From contig CALNXQ010000002.1 of the NCBI GenBank assembly GCA_942490535.1, forward strand, positions 124,001 to 188,000: a DNA stretch of 64,000 bases, read 5' to 3'. The translations under genes and the position numbers were made by a program. Under the pieces are notes generated by a model that was not told the origin of the DNA, did not search any database, and saw nothing but the letters and a program-made list of their open reading frames with translations. Below are positions 27,023-35,893 of the stretch, in pieces; positions within the stretch are counted from its first letter, which is position 1, and each line of letters begins with the position of its first letter. This DNA is from JAEINY01 sp942490535 (GTDB taxonomy: Bacteria > Bacteroidota > Bacteroidia > Bacteroidales > Marinilabiliaceae).

Positions 27023-28456
27023 CTAGAAATAAAGATCACGCTCGCCCTGTTTGATGCGCTCCAAACGATCCACCAATTTATCTTTAAATTTGGGATCCTC
27101 ATAGGCATTCAAATTGTCATCAATTAATTGGTATCCTTTTTCTTTGGTCGATGCTGGTGCATAATCTTCGAGGTATTCAGCCAGGGTCAACATGGCATTG
27201 GGCTGGCAGAAGCGCTTGATAAAACCAGGTACCGAGAACTCCATGAAATGCTCACCGGTCCGGTTTAAGCGGTAACAGGCAGTACAAAATGAGGGGATGT
27301 AACCATTGCCCACTAACTCCTCCATCACTTCATTCAGCGAACGGTTATCATTAATTTGGAATTGCTCATGATCCAGATCCTGCTGCTCTTTATGTGAGGT
27401 ATACCCCTTCATCTCAATGTTGGTGCCCCCGTCAATTTGCGAAACACCATACTCTAAGATCTCATCACGGATATTACCCGGCTCGCGGGCCGTTAAAATC
27501 AATCCGGTATAAGGTACCGCCAAACGCAAAATGGCTACCAGTTTGGTGAAATCAGCATCGCTTACATCGTACTTCTCGTCCACCTCAAATCCGGAGGCCG
27601 ACTTTATCCGTGGAAATGAAATGGTATGCGGTCCCACGTTGTACACCGCTTCGAAATGGTTCACATGGCGGATGAGTCCCAGCATTTCAAAGCGCCAGTC
27701 ATACAATCCCATTAAGGCACCAATACCCACATCATCAATACCCGCTTCCTGGGCGCGATCCAACCCGGTCAAACGCCAGTCAAAGTGTTTCTTCACGCCA
27801 CCCACGTGTACTTTTTCGTAGGTTTCTTTGTGATAAGTCTCCTGAAATATTTGGTAGGTGCCGATGCCGGCTTCTTTCACCGTTTTAAAATCATCCACAT
27901 CTAACGGTGCGGCATTAATATTCACGCGCCGAATTTCACCGTTTCCTTTCTTCACGCCGTACACAATCTTCACCGTCTCGGCAATAAATTTGGCATCATA
28001 CCGGGGATGCTCACCATACACCAGAATCAGGCGTTTATGCCCCGTATCTTCCAGCGCTTCGACCTGATCTATGATATCATTTTTCCCCAGAGTGAGGCGC
28101 TCCTGCTTCTTATTGGTCGATCGGAATCCACAATACGTACAATCATTAATACACAGATTACCGATGTACAAAGGGGCAAACAACACAATGCGTTTGCCAT
28201 AGATACGCTCTTTCAATTCGCGGGCCGCATCCTTGATTTCCTGCACCAACTCCGGATCATTGGCATTCACCAATACCGCTGTTTCCTGAAGACTTAACCG
28301 ATGCTTATCTAATGCTTTGGCGATAACTGCGCGCACTTGTTCGCGGGTGGGTTCCTGGTGTGCATTCAGGATGTCCCAGATCTCATCGGAATCGATGAAA
28401 CTCTCCATGGGCTTATCCGGAATTTTATATTGCTCTGGATGATAGATTATGGACAT
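27023..28456 (-). CDS. hydG: [FeFe] hydrogenase H-cluster radical SAM maturase HydG
   Basis: HydG cleaves tyrosine by radical SAM chemistry to supply CO, cyanide and Fe for the H-cluster. The 477-aa protein has the SAM-cluster motif CINDCTYCGF (C-x3-C-x2-C) near residue 105. Near residue 387 the auxiliary-cluster region CTACYRLNR is followed after about 22 residues by RFCQPNAM. Both signatures separate HydG from ThiH. It serves the two [FeFe] enzymes encoded farther along. HydE and HydF, the other two maturases, are not encoded in this window. A terminator follows the gene; a -7-like box precedes it. Confidence 0.96.
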   Translation of the reverse strand: MSIIYHPEQYKIPDKPMESFIDSDEIWDILNAHQEPTREQVRAVIAKALDKHRLSLQETAVLVNANDPELVQEIKDAARELKERIYGKRIVLFAPLYIGNLCINDCTYCGFRSTNKKQERLTLGKNDIIDQVEALEDTGHKRLILVYGEHPRYDAKFIAETVKIVYGVKKGNGEIRRVNINAAPLDVDDFKTVKEAGIGTYQIFQETYHKETYEKVHVGGVKKHFDWRLTGLDRAQEAGIDDVGIGALMGLYDWRFEMLGLIRHVNHFEAVYNVGPHTISFPRIKSASGFEVDEKYDVSDADFTKLVAILRLAVPYTGLILTAREPGNIRDEILEYGVSQIDGGTNIEMKGYTSHKEQQDLDHEQFQINDNRSLNEVMEELVGNGYIPSFCTACYRLNRTGEHFMEFSVPGFIKRFCQPNAMLTLAEYLEDYAPASTKEKGYQLIDDNLNAYEDPKFKDKLVDRLERIKQGERDLYF

Positions 28457-28506
28457 AATTTGGTTTTTTATACTTTCGCCTCAAGGCATTACTCCCATTG
28501 ACGATT

Positions 28507-28514
28507 CAAAATTA
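28507..28514 (-). promoter_or_regulatory. Possible -7 box for hydG
   Basis: On the minus strand 28514-28507 reads TAATTTTG, a full match to TAnnTTTG. A TTTTG candidate for the -33 element lies 24 nt upstream, wider than the usual 19-21 nt, so the call is weak. The rest of the 305-bp gap 28457-28761 holds only the chemoreceptor terminator and AT-rich sequence. Confidence 0.35.
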
Positions 28515-28703
28515 GAATAATTTACCCGATTAAGGCATCAAAATACCTGAATAATTACAGATGAATTTAATCAGTATAAGGGCCTAAAAAAAGGATGAAA
28601 AGCAAATCGATTCAAAAAGTGAATCATTTACTTTCAATTCTTTATTTTTTATCCATTCAAACTGGCCAGATCGCTCTGATTTAGCTTATCTGCTATTAAA
28701 ACA

Positions 28704-28736
28704 AAAAAGCCACTTCAATGTGTGAAGTGGCTTTTT
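28704..28736. terminator. Intrinsic terminator of the chemoreceptor gene
   Basis: A 14-bp perfect stem (28704-28717 with 28723-28736) and a 5-nt loop, with A- and T-runs at the edges. It stands 25 bp after the stop of the minus-strand chemoreceptor gene and could act in both directions. Confidence 0.88.
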
Positions 28737-28761
28737 CATCTTTCCTGATTATTAGTATATC

Positions 28762-30546
28762 TTATTCTTCGTCCAAATTGAAGTAAGACATCAGCTTTCT
28801 TAAACGTAAGGCTTGTTCTTCCATCTCCTTAGAACTGGCCGCCATCTCCTCCGAAACCGAGGCATTCTCCTGAGTAGCCATGTTCAATTGCTGAATGGCA
28901 TTATTCACCTGTTCCACTCCACTTTGTTGCTCCTGAGAGGCCACCGTTATTTCCTGCACCAATTGGGTTGTTTTTTGGATTTGTGGCAGCATTTCAGTCA
29001 GCTCACCATTGGAATTTTCAGCTAATACCAGGGAGTTCTTGGCCGACTCCACAATGTCATCTGCCGCGGCCTTGCTGCGCTCTGCCAACTTTCGAACCTC
29101 ACCGGCCACGACTGCAAATCCTTTACCTTGCTCACCTGCCCGGGCAGCCTCTACGGCGGCATTCAAGGCCAAGATATTGGTTTGAAGGGCAATGTCATTG
29201 ATCACTTGAATTTTCTCCACAATCAACCGATTGGCTTCCAAGGACTGTAAAGAATGTGTATTCACCCGCTTGATGCTATCACTGGCCGTTTGGGCAATAC
29301 CATAGGTCTGACGGGCATTTTGATTATTCTGCTGAATGTTACTATTGATCTCTTCCACTGTAGATGAGATTTCTTCGACACCGGATGCTTGTTCAGTGGC
29401 GCTCTGGGAAATCTGTTCTGAGGTCCGCCCCATCTGTTGACCAGCTGCGACAATTTCATCCGAACTATTCAGAATTAATGAAATCATCTCTTTCAATTTC
29501 TGACTCATCTCCACCATTGATTTCATAACGCCCTGGTAGTTCTGATTCTGCCCTAAGCCGGTGGATAGGTTGCCCTGAGCAATATTCTCAGCAATACGGG
29601 CCACAACAGCCGGTTCTCCCCCAATCTGATTAAATACTTGCCGAACAATAACCACTACAATACCAACAACAATCAGCGAGGCAATGAGAATAAAAGCAAT
29701 TAAGGTGATCATCGCATTTTTCACTGCCGCGATGGCAATAGCTCTTACATCATGATGCACCTCCAACACCAAGGGTTCAACCTGATGAATGACAGCCCTC
29801 ATTTCACCCATTAATCCTTCTTTTTCCGCCATCCCAATATGCACTTTACGATCCACCATGTTGTAAAAGGCAGTAGCATAATTTTCCAAGGAAACATTTA
29901 TATTTTCACGGTGAGTGGATGAGAGCGACAAGCGATTTAAGGTGCTATGGAAATCATTCACATCATGGGTAAACTTATCTTTATAGGCGAGGTCATGACG
30001 TAACAAAAAGTCTTTCTCAGTGCGGCGAAGCGTTAGCATGCCTATCTGAGCCTTATCAATTTTTAAGGCTTTAACCTGTGTTTCTACCTCGTGAATGGAT
30101 GCCCGCATTTCGCCAATCAATCCCCAGTCTTTAAAGCCAAGATCAAAATAAGCTTGACGGATAGTTAGAAATTTCGTTTCATACGCGCGGAAATGACTTT
30201 GGATTAATTGAATCTTAGCTGCCTCTTCCTCTGTAATGATACCCGATTCTAAAAGACTAGCACACACTTCTTCTGCCTTCTCAACCCCTTCCTTAAATCC
30301 ATCCACATACTTATTTTCCCCCGTCCCAAAAAAATTAGGATCACTCACAGCACGAGCCAGAAAATCCTTTTCATTCCGCCGCAATTCCAGCATCTTGTTT
30401 TCCAGGTCCTGAACCCAGTATTCCACTTTATTAATGTTGCCAATTTTCTGGAGCGATAAATAAGTAATAAGGCCTATCGCCGTCAATGCAATTATTAAAA
30501 CAGCTATTAATAGAATAAATCGCTGCCGTAAGGTAAATGTTGTCAT
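28762..30546 (-). CDS. Methyl-accepting chemotaxis protein with helical bimodular-type sensor
   Basis: A 594-aa receptor starting at ATG 30546 (MTTFTLRQRF); an ATG 33 bp earlier is possible but gives a poorer N-terminus. TM1 is at about 10-32 and TM2 at about 280-305. The periplasmic region has two related helical stretches, each with an RRxEKDFL motif (LRRNEKDFLAR and LRRTEKDFLLR), as in the helical bimodular sensor family. A HAMP region follows, then the signalling tip with NILALNAAVEAARAGEQGKG. No CheR/CheB-docking pentapeptide is seen at the C-terminus. The ligand is unknown; it lies beside hydrogenase genes but has its own terminator. Confidence 0.92.
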   Translation of the reverse strand: MTTFTLRQRFILLIAVLIIALTAIGLITYLSLQKIGNINKVEYWVQDLENKMLELRRNEKDFLARAVSDPNFFGTGENKYVDGFKEGVEKAEEVCASLLESGIITEEEAAKIQLIQSHFRAYETKFLTIRQAYFDLGFKDWGLIGEMRASIHEVETQVKALKIDKAQIGMLTLRRTEKDFLLRHDLAYKDKFTHDVNDFHSTLNRLSLSSTHRENINVSLENYATAFYNMVDRKVHIGMAEKEGLMGEMRAVIHQVEPLVLEVHHDVRAIAIAAVKNAMITLIAFILIASLIVVGIVVVIVRQVFNQIGGEPAVVARIAENIAQGNLSTGLGQNQNYQGVMKSMVEMSQKLKEMISLILNSSDEIVAAGQQMGRTSEQISQSATEQASGVEEISSTVEEINSNIQQNNQNARQTYGIAQTASDSIKRVNTHSLQSLEANRLIVEKIQVINDIALQTNILALNAAVEAARAGEQGKGFAVVAGEVRKLAERSKAAADDIVESAKNSLVLAENSNGELTEMLPQIQKTTQLVQEITVASQEQQSGVEQVNNAIQQLNMATQENASVSEEMAASSKEMEEQALRLRKLMSYFNLDEE

Positions 30547-30650
30547 AAAGCTTTTTCCCTGTAAATTCCCAGTATGCATTATATCTAAAAGCCCTTCTAC
30601 TATAAGGAAACTTTTAAGTTACACTGAACTATCATAAAAAATTATAAAAA

Positions 30651-30676
30651 AACCGCTTCACCTAAATGAAGCGGTT
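30651..30676 (-). terminator. Intrinsic terminator of the hydCBA operon
   Basis: A 10-bp perfect stem (30651-30660 with 30667-30676) with a 6-nt loop, 21 bp beyond the hydC stop. On the minus strand it is followed by a T-run, which marks the end of the long [FeFe] operon. Confidence 0.88.
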
Positions 30677-30697
30677 CAATATTAGCTAAAGGATAGA

Positions 30698-31171
30698 TTA
30701 ATACTCTTCCAATATGCGTTTCACATCTTCTGGTGCCACACGTCCATAAACTTTCTCACCAACCGTCACCACAGGGGCTAATCCGCAAGCTCCCACACAA
30801 CGCAGGCTGCTTACAGAGAATTTACCATCAGGAGTGGTCTCGCCGGTTTTCACATTCAACAAACGCTTGAATTCATCCAGTACGTTTTCGGCTCCACGTA
30901 CGTAACAGGCGGTTCCCATACAAACAGAGATGGGGTGCTCACCTTTTGGAATCATGGTGAAGAATGAATAAAACGTAACTACACCATACACGTGAGCTAT
31001 AGAAACATTTAACTGATCTGCCACTAACTCCTGCACTTCGGCAGGCAGGTAACCAAACAATTCCTGAGCCGCATGAAGTACGTTGATCAGCTCTCCACCT
31101 TCGTGGTTGAACTTTTTACAGACCTCTTTCAGCTCCTCTACCTTATTTGCGGGTAATTTTATATCTGCCAT
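30698..31171 (-). CDS. hydC: [FeFe] hydrogenase subunit HydC, NuoE-like
   Basis: A 157-aa NuoE-type thioredoxin-like [2Fe-2S] protein. All four ligands are visible: CMGTAC (C-x4-C) and LRCVGACGLAP (C-x3-C). An N-terminal helical part precedes the fold, as in NuoE and HydC of Thermotoga-type bifurcating hydrogenases. It works with HydA and HydB. It is the last gene of the operon, separated from hydA by a 114-bp gap with a heptamer repeat. Confidence 0.92.
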   Translation of the reverse strand: MADIKLPANKVEELKEVCKKFNHEGGELINVLHAAQELFGYLPAEVQELVADQLNVSIAHVYGVVTFYSFFTMIPKGEHPISVCMGTACYVRGAENVLDEFKRLLNVKTGETTPDGKFSVSSLRCVGACGLAPVVTVGEKVYGRVAPEDVKRILEEY

Positions 31172-31195
31172 TTTGTTATCATTTTAAGACAAAAG

Positions 31196-31244
31196 ATTCA
31201 AGTATCAAGTTCCAAGCTCCAAGTTATAGATTCCAAGTCTTTGA
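31196..31244. repeat. Degenerate heptamer repeat between hydC and hydA
   Basis: Seven successive 7-mers from 31196 (ATTCAAG, TATCAAG, TTCCAAG, CTCCAAG, TTATAGA, TTCCAAG, TCTTTGA), most ending in CAAG in constant phase. It fills the middle of the 114-bp gap between the hydC start and the hydA stop on the minus strand. Confidence 0.75.
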
Positions 31245-31285
31245 ATGGCCTTGATTTTTTACACCTTGGATCTTGTTACTTCCTT

Positions 31286-33052
31286 TTAAATTTCAATCTT
31301 CTTTTTCTTATCGAAATAATGCGTGTGTAATAATTCGTGCGATTTGTGTCCACAAGGCTCGCCTAAGAACTCCTCATATAATTTTACAATGAATGGATTC
31401 TCATGAGACTTACGCAACACTTTATTACGATCCTCTTCGTAAATGGCACGCTGACGTTTTTTCAACACTTCCACATTACCATGGTGATAAGGCTGACCGC
31501 CACCACCAATACATCCACCAGGACACGCCATGATTTCAATGGCATGAAATTCAGATTTACCTGCTTTAATGTCTTCCAGCAACTTACGAGCATTTCCTAA
31601 TCCGTGCGCAATACCAATTTTAATGGGTAAACCATCAAAATCGATAGTGGCCTCACGAATACCTTCCATACCGCGCAACTCTTCGAAATCGACTCTTTCA
31701 AGCGTCTTTTTAGTGTGTACTTCATAAGCTGTACGCACAGCCGCTTCAATGACACCACCAGTCGTACCAAAGATCACAGAAGCACCTGTTGATTCACCCA
31801 TTGGCTTATCAAAATCTTCATCGGTTAACGAAGCAAAATTCAGGTTGGCATTACGGATCATTTGAGCCAACTCACGTGTGGAAATGGACAAATTCACTTC
31901 AGGGTCACCATTGGTTTTAAACTCCTCACGTGAACACTCGTATTTCTTAGCCAAACAAGGCATCACCGAAACAACGACTACATCTTCACGTTTTTTACCC
32001 AACTTATCGGCCAGATAGGTCTTGGCAATGGCACCAAACATTTGCTGAGGCGACTTGGCGGTGGATGGCACATCTTTCATTTCAGGGAAATTGTGCTCAA
32101 AGAAATTCACCCATCCCGGACAACAAGAAGTCAGGATTGGCAAATTGGCATCTTTGTCGCCTTTCAGGAATTTACCCAAACGGCCTAACAACTCAGTACC
32201 TTCTTCCATGATGGTTAAATCCGCTGCAAAATCCGTATCGAATACATGATCGAAACCTAATTTGCGCAAGGCCGATACCATTTTACCGGTTACCAATGAT
32301 CCCGCTTCCATTCCAAACTCTTCACCTAATGCCGCACGCACGGCAGGAGCCGTTTGAACGATAACGGTTTTGGTAGGATCCACAATGGCATCCATCACTT
32401 TCCAGGTACTATCACGCTCTGTTAAGGCACCCGTTGGACAAACCGCCACACATTGACCACAGAATGTACAGGTGGAGTGATCCAAATCCATTTCAAAAGC
32501 AGGAGCAACCACTGATTCAAATCCGCGGTTAATAGCCGATAAAACGCCTACCGTTTGTACGTCATTACAAGCTGTTTCACAACGACGACACATAATACAC
32601 TTATCCATTTCGCGAATAATGGCAGGTGATTCATCCCCTTTATAAGTAGACTGCGCTCCTTTATAGTGAATGTCACGAATACCCAGGTTCTGAGCTAGCG
32701 ATTGCAAATCACACTCGCCTGATTTGGCACATACCAAACAGTCAAAGGGGTGATCTGACAAAATCAACTCCATCACAGTACGACGGGCATTGATCACACG
32801 CACCGAATGCGTATTCACCACCATGCCCTCTTCACACTTTTGTTTACAAGCAGGAGCCAGATTGCGACGCCCTTCCACCTCAACAACACACACCCGACAA
32901 CCGCCTGGCTTGTTCTCGAAATTGGTATCCTCCAGCTTCATGTAGCACAAGCTGGGAATATTAATTCCGATAGACTTGGCTGCTTCCAGAATGGTAGTCT
33001 CTTTTTCGACAACTACCGGTTTATTATCTATGGTTATTTGAACGATTTCCAT
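31286..33052 (-). CDS. hydA: [FeFe] hydrogenase catalytic subunit HydA (NADH/ferredoxin-linked type)
   Basis: A 588-aa catalytic subunit. N-terminal [2Fe-2S] cysteines (about 37-70) are followed by a His-ligated cluster (DHPFDCLVCAKSGEC, about 100) and two [4Fe-4S] motifs (CIMCRRCETAC, CTFCGQCVAVC). The H-cluster motifs are canonical: TSCCPGW with Cys310-Cys311, MPCLAKKYE, and EIMACPGGCIGGGGQP. It lacks the extra C-terminal cluster of some HydA proteins. With HydB and HydC it forms a NuoEFG-like trimer of the type that in Thermotoga couples ferredoxin and NADH oxidation to H2 formation. Bifurcation itself is inferred from the trimer layout. Confidence 0.95.
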   Translation of the reverse strand: MEIVQITIDNKPVVVEKETTILEAAKSIGINIPSLCYMKLEDTNFENKPGGCRVCVVEVEGRRNLAPACKQKCEEGMVVNTHSVRVINARRTVMELILSDHPFDCLVCAKSGECDLQSLAQNLGIRDIHYKGAQSTYKGDESPAIIREMDKCIMCRRCETACNDVQTVGVLSAINRGFESVVAPAFEMDLDHSTCTFCGQCVAVCPTGALTERDSTWKVMDAIVDPTKTVIVQTAPAVRAALGEEFGMEAGSLVTGKMVSALRKLGFDHVFDTDFAADLTIMEEGTELLGRLGKFLKGDKDANLPILTSCCPGWVNFFEHNFPEMKDVPSTAKSPQQMFGAIAKTYLADKLGKKREDVVVVSVMPCLAKKYECSREEFKTNGDPEVNLSISTRELAQMIRNANLNFASLTDEDFDKPMGESTGASVIFGTTGGVIEAAVRTAYEVHTKKTLERVDFEELRGMEGIREATIDFDGLPIKIGIAHGLGNARKLLEDIKAGKSEFHAIEIMACPGGCIGGGGQPYHHGNVEVLKKRQRAIYEEDRNKVLRKSHENPFIVKLYEEFLGEPCGHKSHELLHTHYFDKKKKIEI

Positions 33053-33091
33053 TCTCTTTTCAATTTACTGTTCAAAACTAGTTCTAAGTGA

Positions 33092-34885
33092 TTACTGCAC
33101 TGAGATGGCGGCAAATTTACATTTCTCCATACAGGCGCCACACTTGATACAGATCGCCTGATCAATCACGTGAACTGCTTTTTTATCACCCGTAATGGCA
33201 TCCACCGGACAAACGCGTGAACACAAAGTACATCCAATACATTTCTCGTCACTGATGGTGTATTGCATCAAGGCTTTACACTGACCCGCCGGACATTTAC
33301 CTTCCTTCACGTGCGCTTCATACTCCTCCAGGAAGTTATCCATGGTTGACAATACCGGGTTGGGAGAAGTTTGCCCCAAACCACAAAGCGAAGTGTCTTT
33401 GATCACATTACTCAAGTTTCTCAAACGTGCCAAATCTTCAATAGTCCCTTTGCCTTCAGTTAGTTTCTCCAGCATCTCATACAAGCGCTTGTTACCAATC
33501 CGACAAGGGGCACATTTTCCACACGACTCTTCAACAGTAAAGTCCAGGTAAAATTTGGCCATGGAAACCATACAGTCATCTTCGTCCATCACAATCATAC
33601 CACCCGATCCCATCATGGAACCACAGGCCAATAGATTGTCATAATCAATTGGAATATCCAGGTGTTTCTCAGTCAAACATCCGCCTGACGGACCACCAGT
33701 TTGAACAGATTTGAATTTCTTACCATCTTTGATACCACCGCCAATATCGAAAATTACTTCGCGCAGAGTAGTACCCATTGGCACTTCAATCAAACCAACA
33801 TTATTTACTTTACCAGCCAAAGCAAACACTTTGGTTCCTTTACTTTTTTCAGTACCGATAGAGCTAAACCATTCGGCTCCTTGCAATAAGATCACCGGAA
33901 TATTGGCATAGGTCTCAACGTTATTTACGTTGGTGGGTTTTCCTTTATATCCGCTTACTGATGGGAAAGGAGGCTTCACAGTCGGTTCACCGCGCATTCC
34001 TTCCATGGAGTGAATCAAGGCTGTTTCTTCACCACACACAAAAGCACCGGCACCATAACGGATCTCTACATCAAAGTCAAATCCAGTACCGAAGATATCC
34101 TTACCTAGCAATCCATACTCTCGGGCTTGCTGGATGGCAATTTTCAAACGGGCAATGGCCAGCGGATATTCGGCACGAATATAGATCAATCCTTTATCAG
34201 AGCCAGTACAATACCCATTGATTGCCATGGCCTCTAGTACAGCATGTGGATCACCTTCCAGAATGGAACGATCCATGAAGGCACCAGGATCCCCCTCATC
34301 GGCATTACACACCACGTATTTCTGATCTGCTTCTTCTTTGCGTGTTAATTCCCACTTCAAACCCGTTGGGAATCCACCTCCCCCACGACCGCGCAGGCCA
34401 GAATCCATGATCACCTTGATCACTTCCTGAGGCGTCATTTCAGTCAATGCTTTACCAAGAGCTGCATACCCCTCACGAGCAATGTACTCTTCAATATTCT
34501 CAGGGTTGATGAATCCACAATTACGTAAAGCAATCCGAATTTGCTTTTTGTAAAAACCCATGTCTTTTGACTCTGACACCACTTTATTGGTCTCCGGGTC
34601 AGTATATAATAAACGCTGCACCTGACGCCCTTTGATCAAGTGCTCTGCCACAATTTCGGTGGCATCTTCAGGTGTCACTTGCACATAAAACGTGTTATCA
34701 GGTACCATTTTCACGACCGGACCTTTTTCACAAAAACCGAAACAACCGGTTCTTACGACCTGAACTTCATGTTCCAACCCATTATCCTCGATGGTCTGGT
34801 TCAGGTTTTGCACAATCTCTTCTCCCTGTGAGGCACGACAACCCGTTCCGCCACATACCAGGATATGATTTTTATATTTAGCCAT
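33092..34885 (-). CDS. hydB: [FeFe] hydrogenase flavoprotein subunit HydB, NuoF-like
   Basis: A 597-aa NAD(H)- and FMN-binding subunit. It has an N-terminal thioredoxin-like [2Fe-2S] domain (CGGTGC and TGCFGFC), the NuoF core with GRGGGGFPTGLKW and CNADEGDPGAFMDRS, and a [4Fe-4S] site in EESCGKCAPCRIG. A C-terminal dicluster ferredoxin follows (CIGCTLCSRVCP and CIKCGACMEKC). This long four-part layout is the full HydB form known from bifurcating hydrogenases. It lies 39 bp upstream (in transcription) of hydA and 11 bp after the [2Fe-2S] gene at 34897. Confidence 0.95.
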   Translation of the reverse strand: MAKYKNHILVCGGTGCRASQGEEIVQNLNQTIEDNGLEHEVQVVRTGCFGFCEKGPVVKMVPDNTFYVQVTPEDATEIVAEHLIKGRQVQRLLYTDPETNKVVSESKDMGFYKKQIRIALRNCGFINPENIEEYIAREGYAALGKALTEMTPQEVIKVIMDSGLRGRGGGGFPTGLKWELTRKEEADQKYVVCNADEGDPGAFMDRSILEGDPHAVLEAMAINGYCTGSDKGLIYIRAEYPLAIARLKIAIQQAREYGLLGKDIFGTGFDFDVEIRYGAGAFVCGEETALIHSMEGMRGEPTVKPPFPSVSGYKGKPTNVNNVETYANIPVILLQGAEWFSSIGTEKSKGTKVFALAGKVNNVGLIEVPMGTTLREVIFDIGGGIKDGKKFKSVQTGGPSGGCLTEKHLDIPIDYDNLLACGSMMGSGGMIVMDEDDCMVSMAKFYLDFTVEESCGKCAPCRIGNKRLYEMLEKLTEGKGTIEDLARLRNLSNVIKDTSLCGLGQTSPNPVLSTMDNFLEEYEAHVKEGKCPAGQCKALMQYTISDEKCIGCTLCSRVCPVDAITGDKKAVHVIDQAICIKCGACMEKCKFAAISVQ

Positions 34886-34896
34886 AGTATAAAAAA

Positions 34897-35304
34897 CTAT
34901 TCGTTTTTGTTCTCTTTAACGGTTTCATAGTTTACCGGGATGATGCCATCCACCAGCTCACCACCTTTGATATACTTCTCAATGATTTCATCTGCCTTTT
35001 TGATGTTTACATGACCAAAAACGACAGGTGCTTCACCGGGTAAAATAACTTCAATGGTAGGTTCAGCATGACAGTATCCCATACAGCCCGTCTGAGTTAC
35101 GATGGCCTCAACGGCGCGATGATCCAACTCATCAATAAAGTAGTTCATGACTTCCTTAGCACCTGATGCGATTCCGCAGGTCGCCATAGAAACCTTCACC
35201 TGAACCAACTTATCGGGATGGTCACTCTTTTCGCGCAACGTCACCTTAGCTTGCAGCTCCTCCCTCATCTTGCGGAGGTCGTTCAGCGATTTTACTTTTG
35301 TCAT
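34897..35304 (-). CDS. Thioredoxin-like [2Fe-2S] ferredoxin-family protein with three cysteines
   Basis: A 135-aa protein of the small thioredoxin-like [2Fe-2S] family found beside hydB genes (HndB / TM1420-like). Only three cysteines are present: one in SMATCGIASGAKE and two in TGCMGYCHAEP. The classical site has four (C-x4-C plus C-x3-C), so either the cluster has a non-Cys ligand or none is bound. A helical N-terminus of about 35 residues precedes the fold. It sits directly before hydB in the same operon; its role as an electron or regulatory partner is inferred. Confidence 0.8.
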   Translation of the reverse strand: MTKVKSLNDLRKMREELQAKVTLREKSDHPDKLVQVKVSMATCGIASGAKEVMNYFIDELDHRAVEAIVTQTGCMGYCHAEPTIEVILPGEAPVVFGHVNIKKADEIIEKYIKGGELVDGIIPVNYETVKENKNE

Positions 35305-35340
35305 AGCGATTGGTTATTAGTTAATTATTAACTTTCTTAA

Positions 35341-35886
35341 TTAGTTATACTCTACTTTGATTTCCTTTAAATTCTCGTCAATCATTTGTTTTAAAAAACG
35401 GGCCACTTTCGGAAGGCGAATATCCACATCTCCAAGTACCTCTTTCACTTCACGGCTATCCAGACTATACACTTCGCCATCTTTTTCATAGGAAAACACA
35501 AAGTCCAGTTCCGGATTACCTGAAATTAACAGGGCCATGGTGCCAGGAATATCTCCCATGGGAGGCCGGTCAATATGGTAGCGTCCGAATATCGCTCTCA
35601 AGATTGTTCCTTTTCCCAATTCAGAAGTCAGATCCAGCTTTCCATCGGTTTGTTCCGCATTCTGCTTGATCAGCGGAATACCAAGCCCTACTTTCCGGGT
35701 GGTACGCGACGTGTAAAAGGGATCCGTCACCTTTGCGAGCGTTTCAGCATCCATGCCGGTTCCATCATCCTCCACATGAATAATCAAATCTTCCCCCTTT
35801 TCCAACACAGCCACCTGAACCAGATGAGCATTGGCACGTACTGAGTTTTGAGCAATATCCATGATGTGCATCGACAAATCCTTCAT
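35341..35886 (-). CDS. Stand-alone HATPase-domain protein
   Basis: A 181-aa GHKL ATPase without a histidine-phosphotransfer domain. The N-box is HIMDIAQNSVRAN, the G1 box VEDDGTGMD, and the G2 box GLGIPLIKQNAEQ. About 55 C-terminal residues after the ATPase fold are unassigned. A protein of this kind neighbours the sensory hydrogenase and hydABC genes in Thermotoga. It could act as a protein kinase or an ATP-dependent switch on a partner; no partner is recognisable here. It is 36 bp from the [2Fe-2S] gene and 7 bp from the PHP gene. Confidence 0.82.
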   Translation of the reverse strand: MKDLSMHIMDIAQNSVRANAHLVQVAVLEKGEDLIIHVEDDGTGMDAETLAKVTDPFYTSRTTRKVGLGIPLIKQNAEQTDGKLDLTSELGKGTILRAIFGRYHIDRPPMGDIPGTMALLISGNPELDFVFSYEKDGEVYSLDSREVKEVLGDVDIRLPKVARFLKQMIDENLKEIKVEYN

Positions 35887-35893
35887 ACTTCAA

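Noticed and set aside
27023..28456. ThiH (tyrosine lyase for thiamine)
   Set aside because: The additional C-terminal CxxC...C motif and length of 477 aa fit HydG; no thi genes are nearby.
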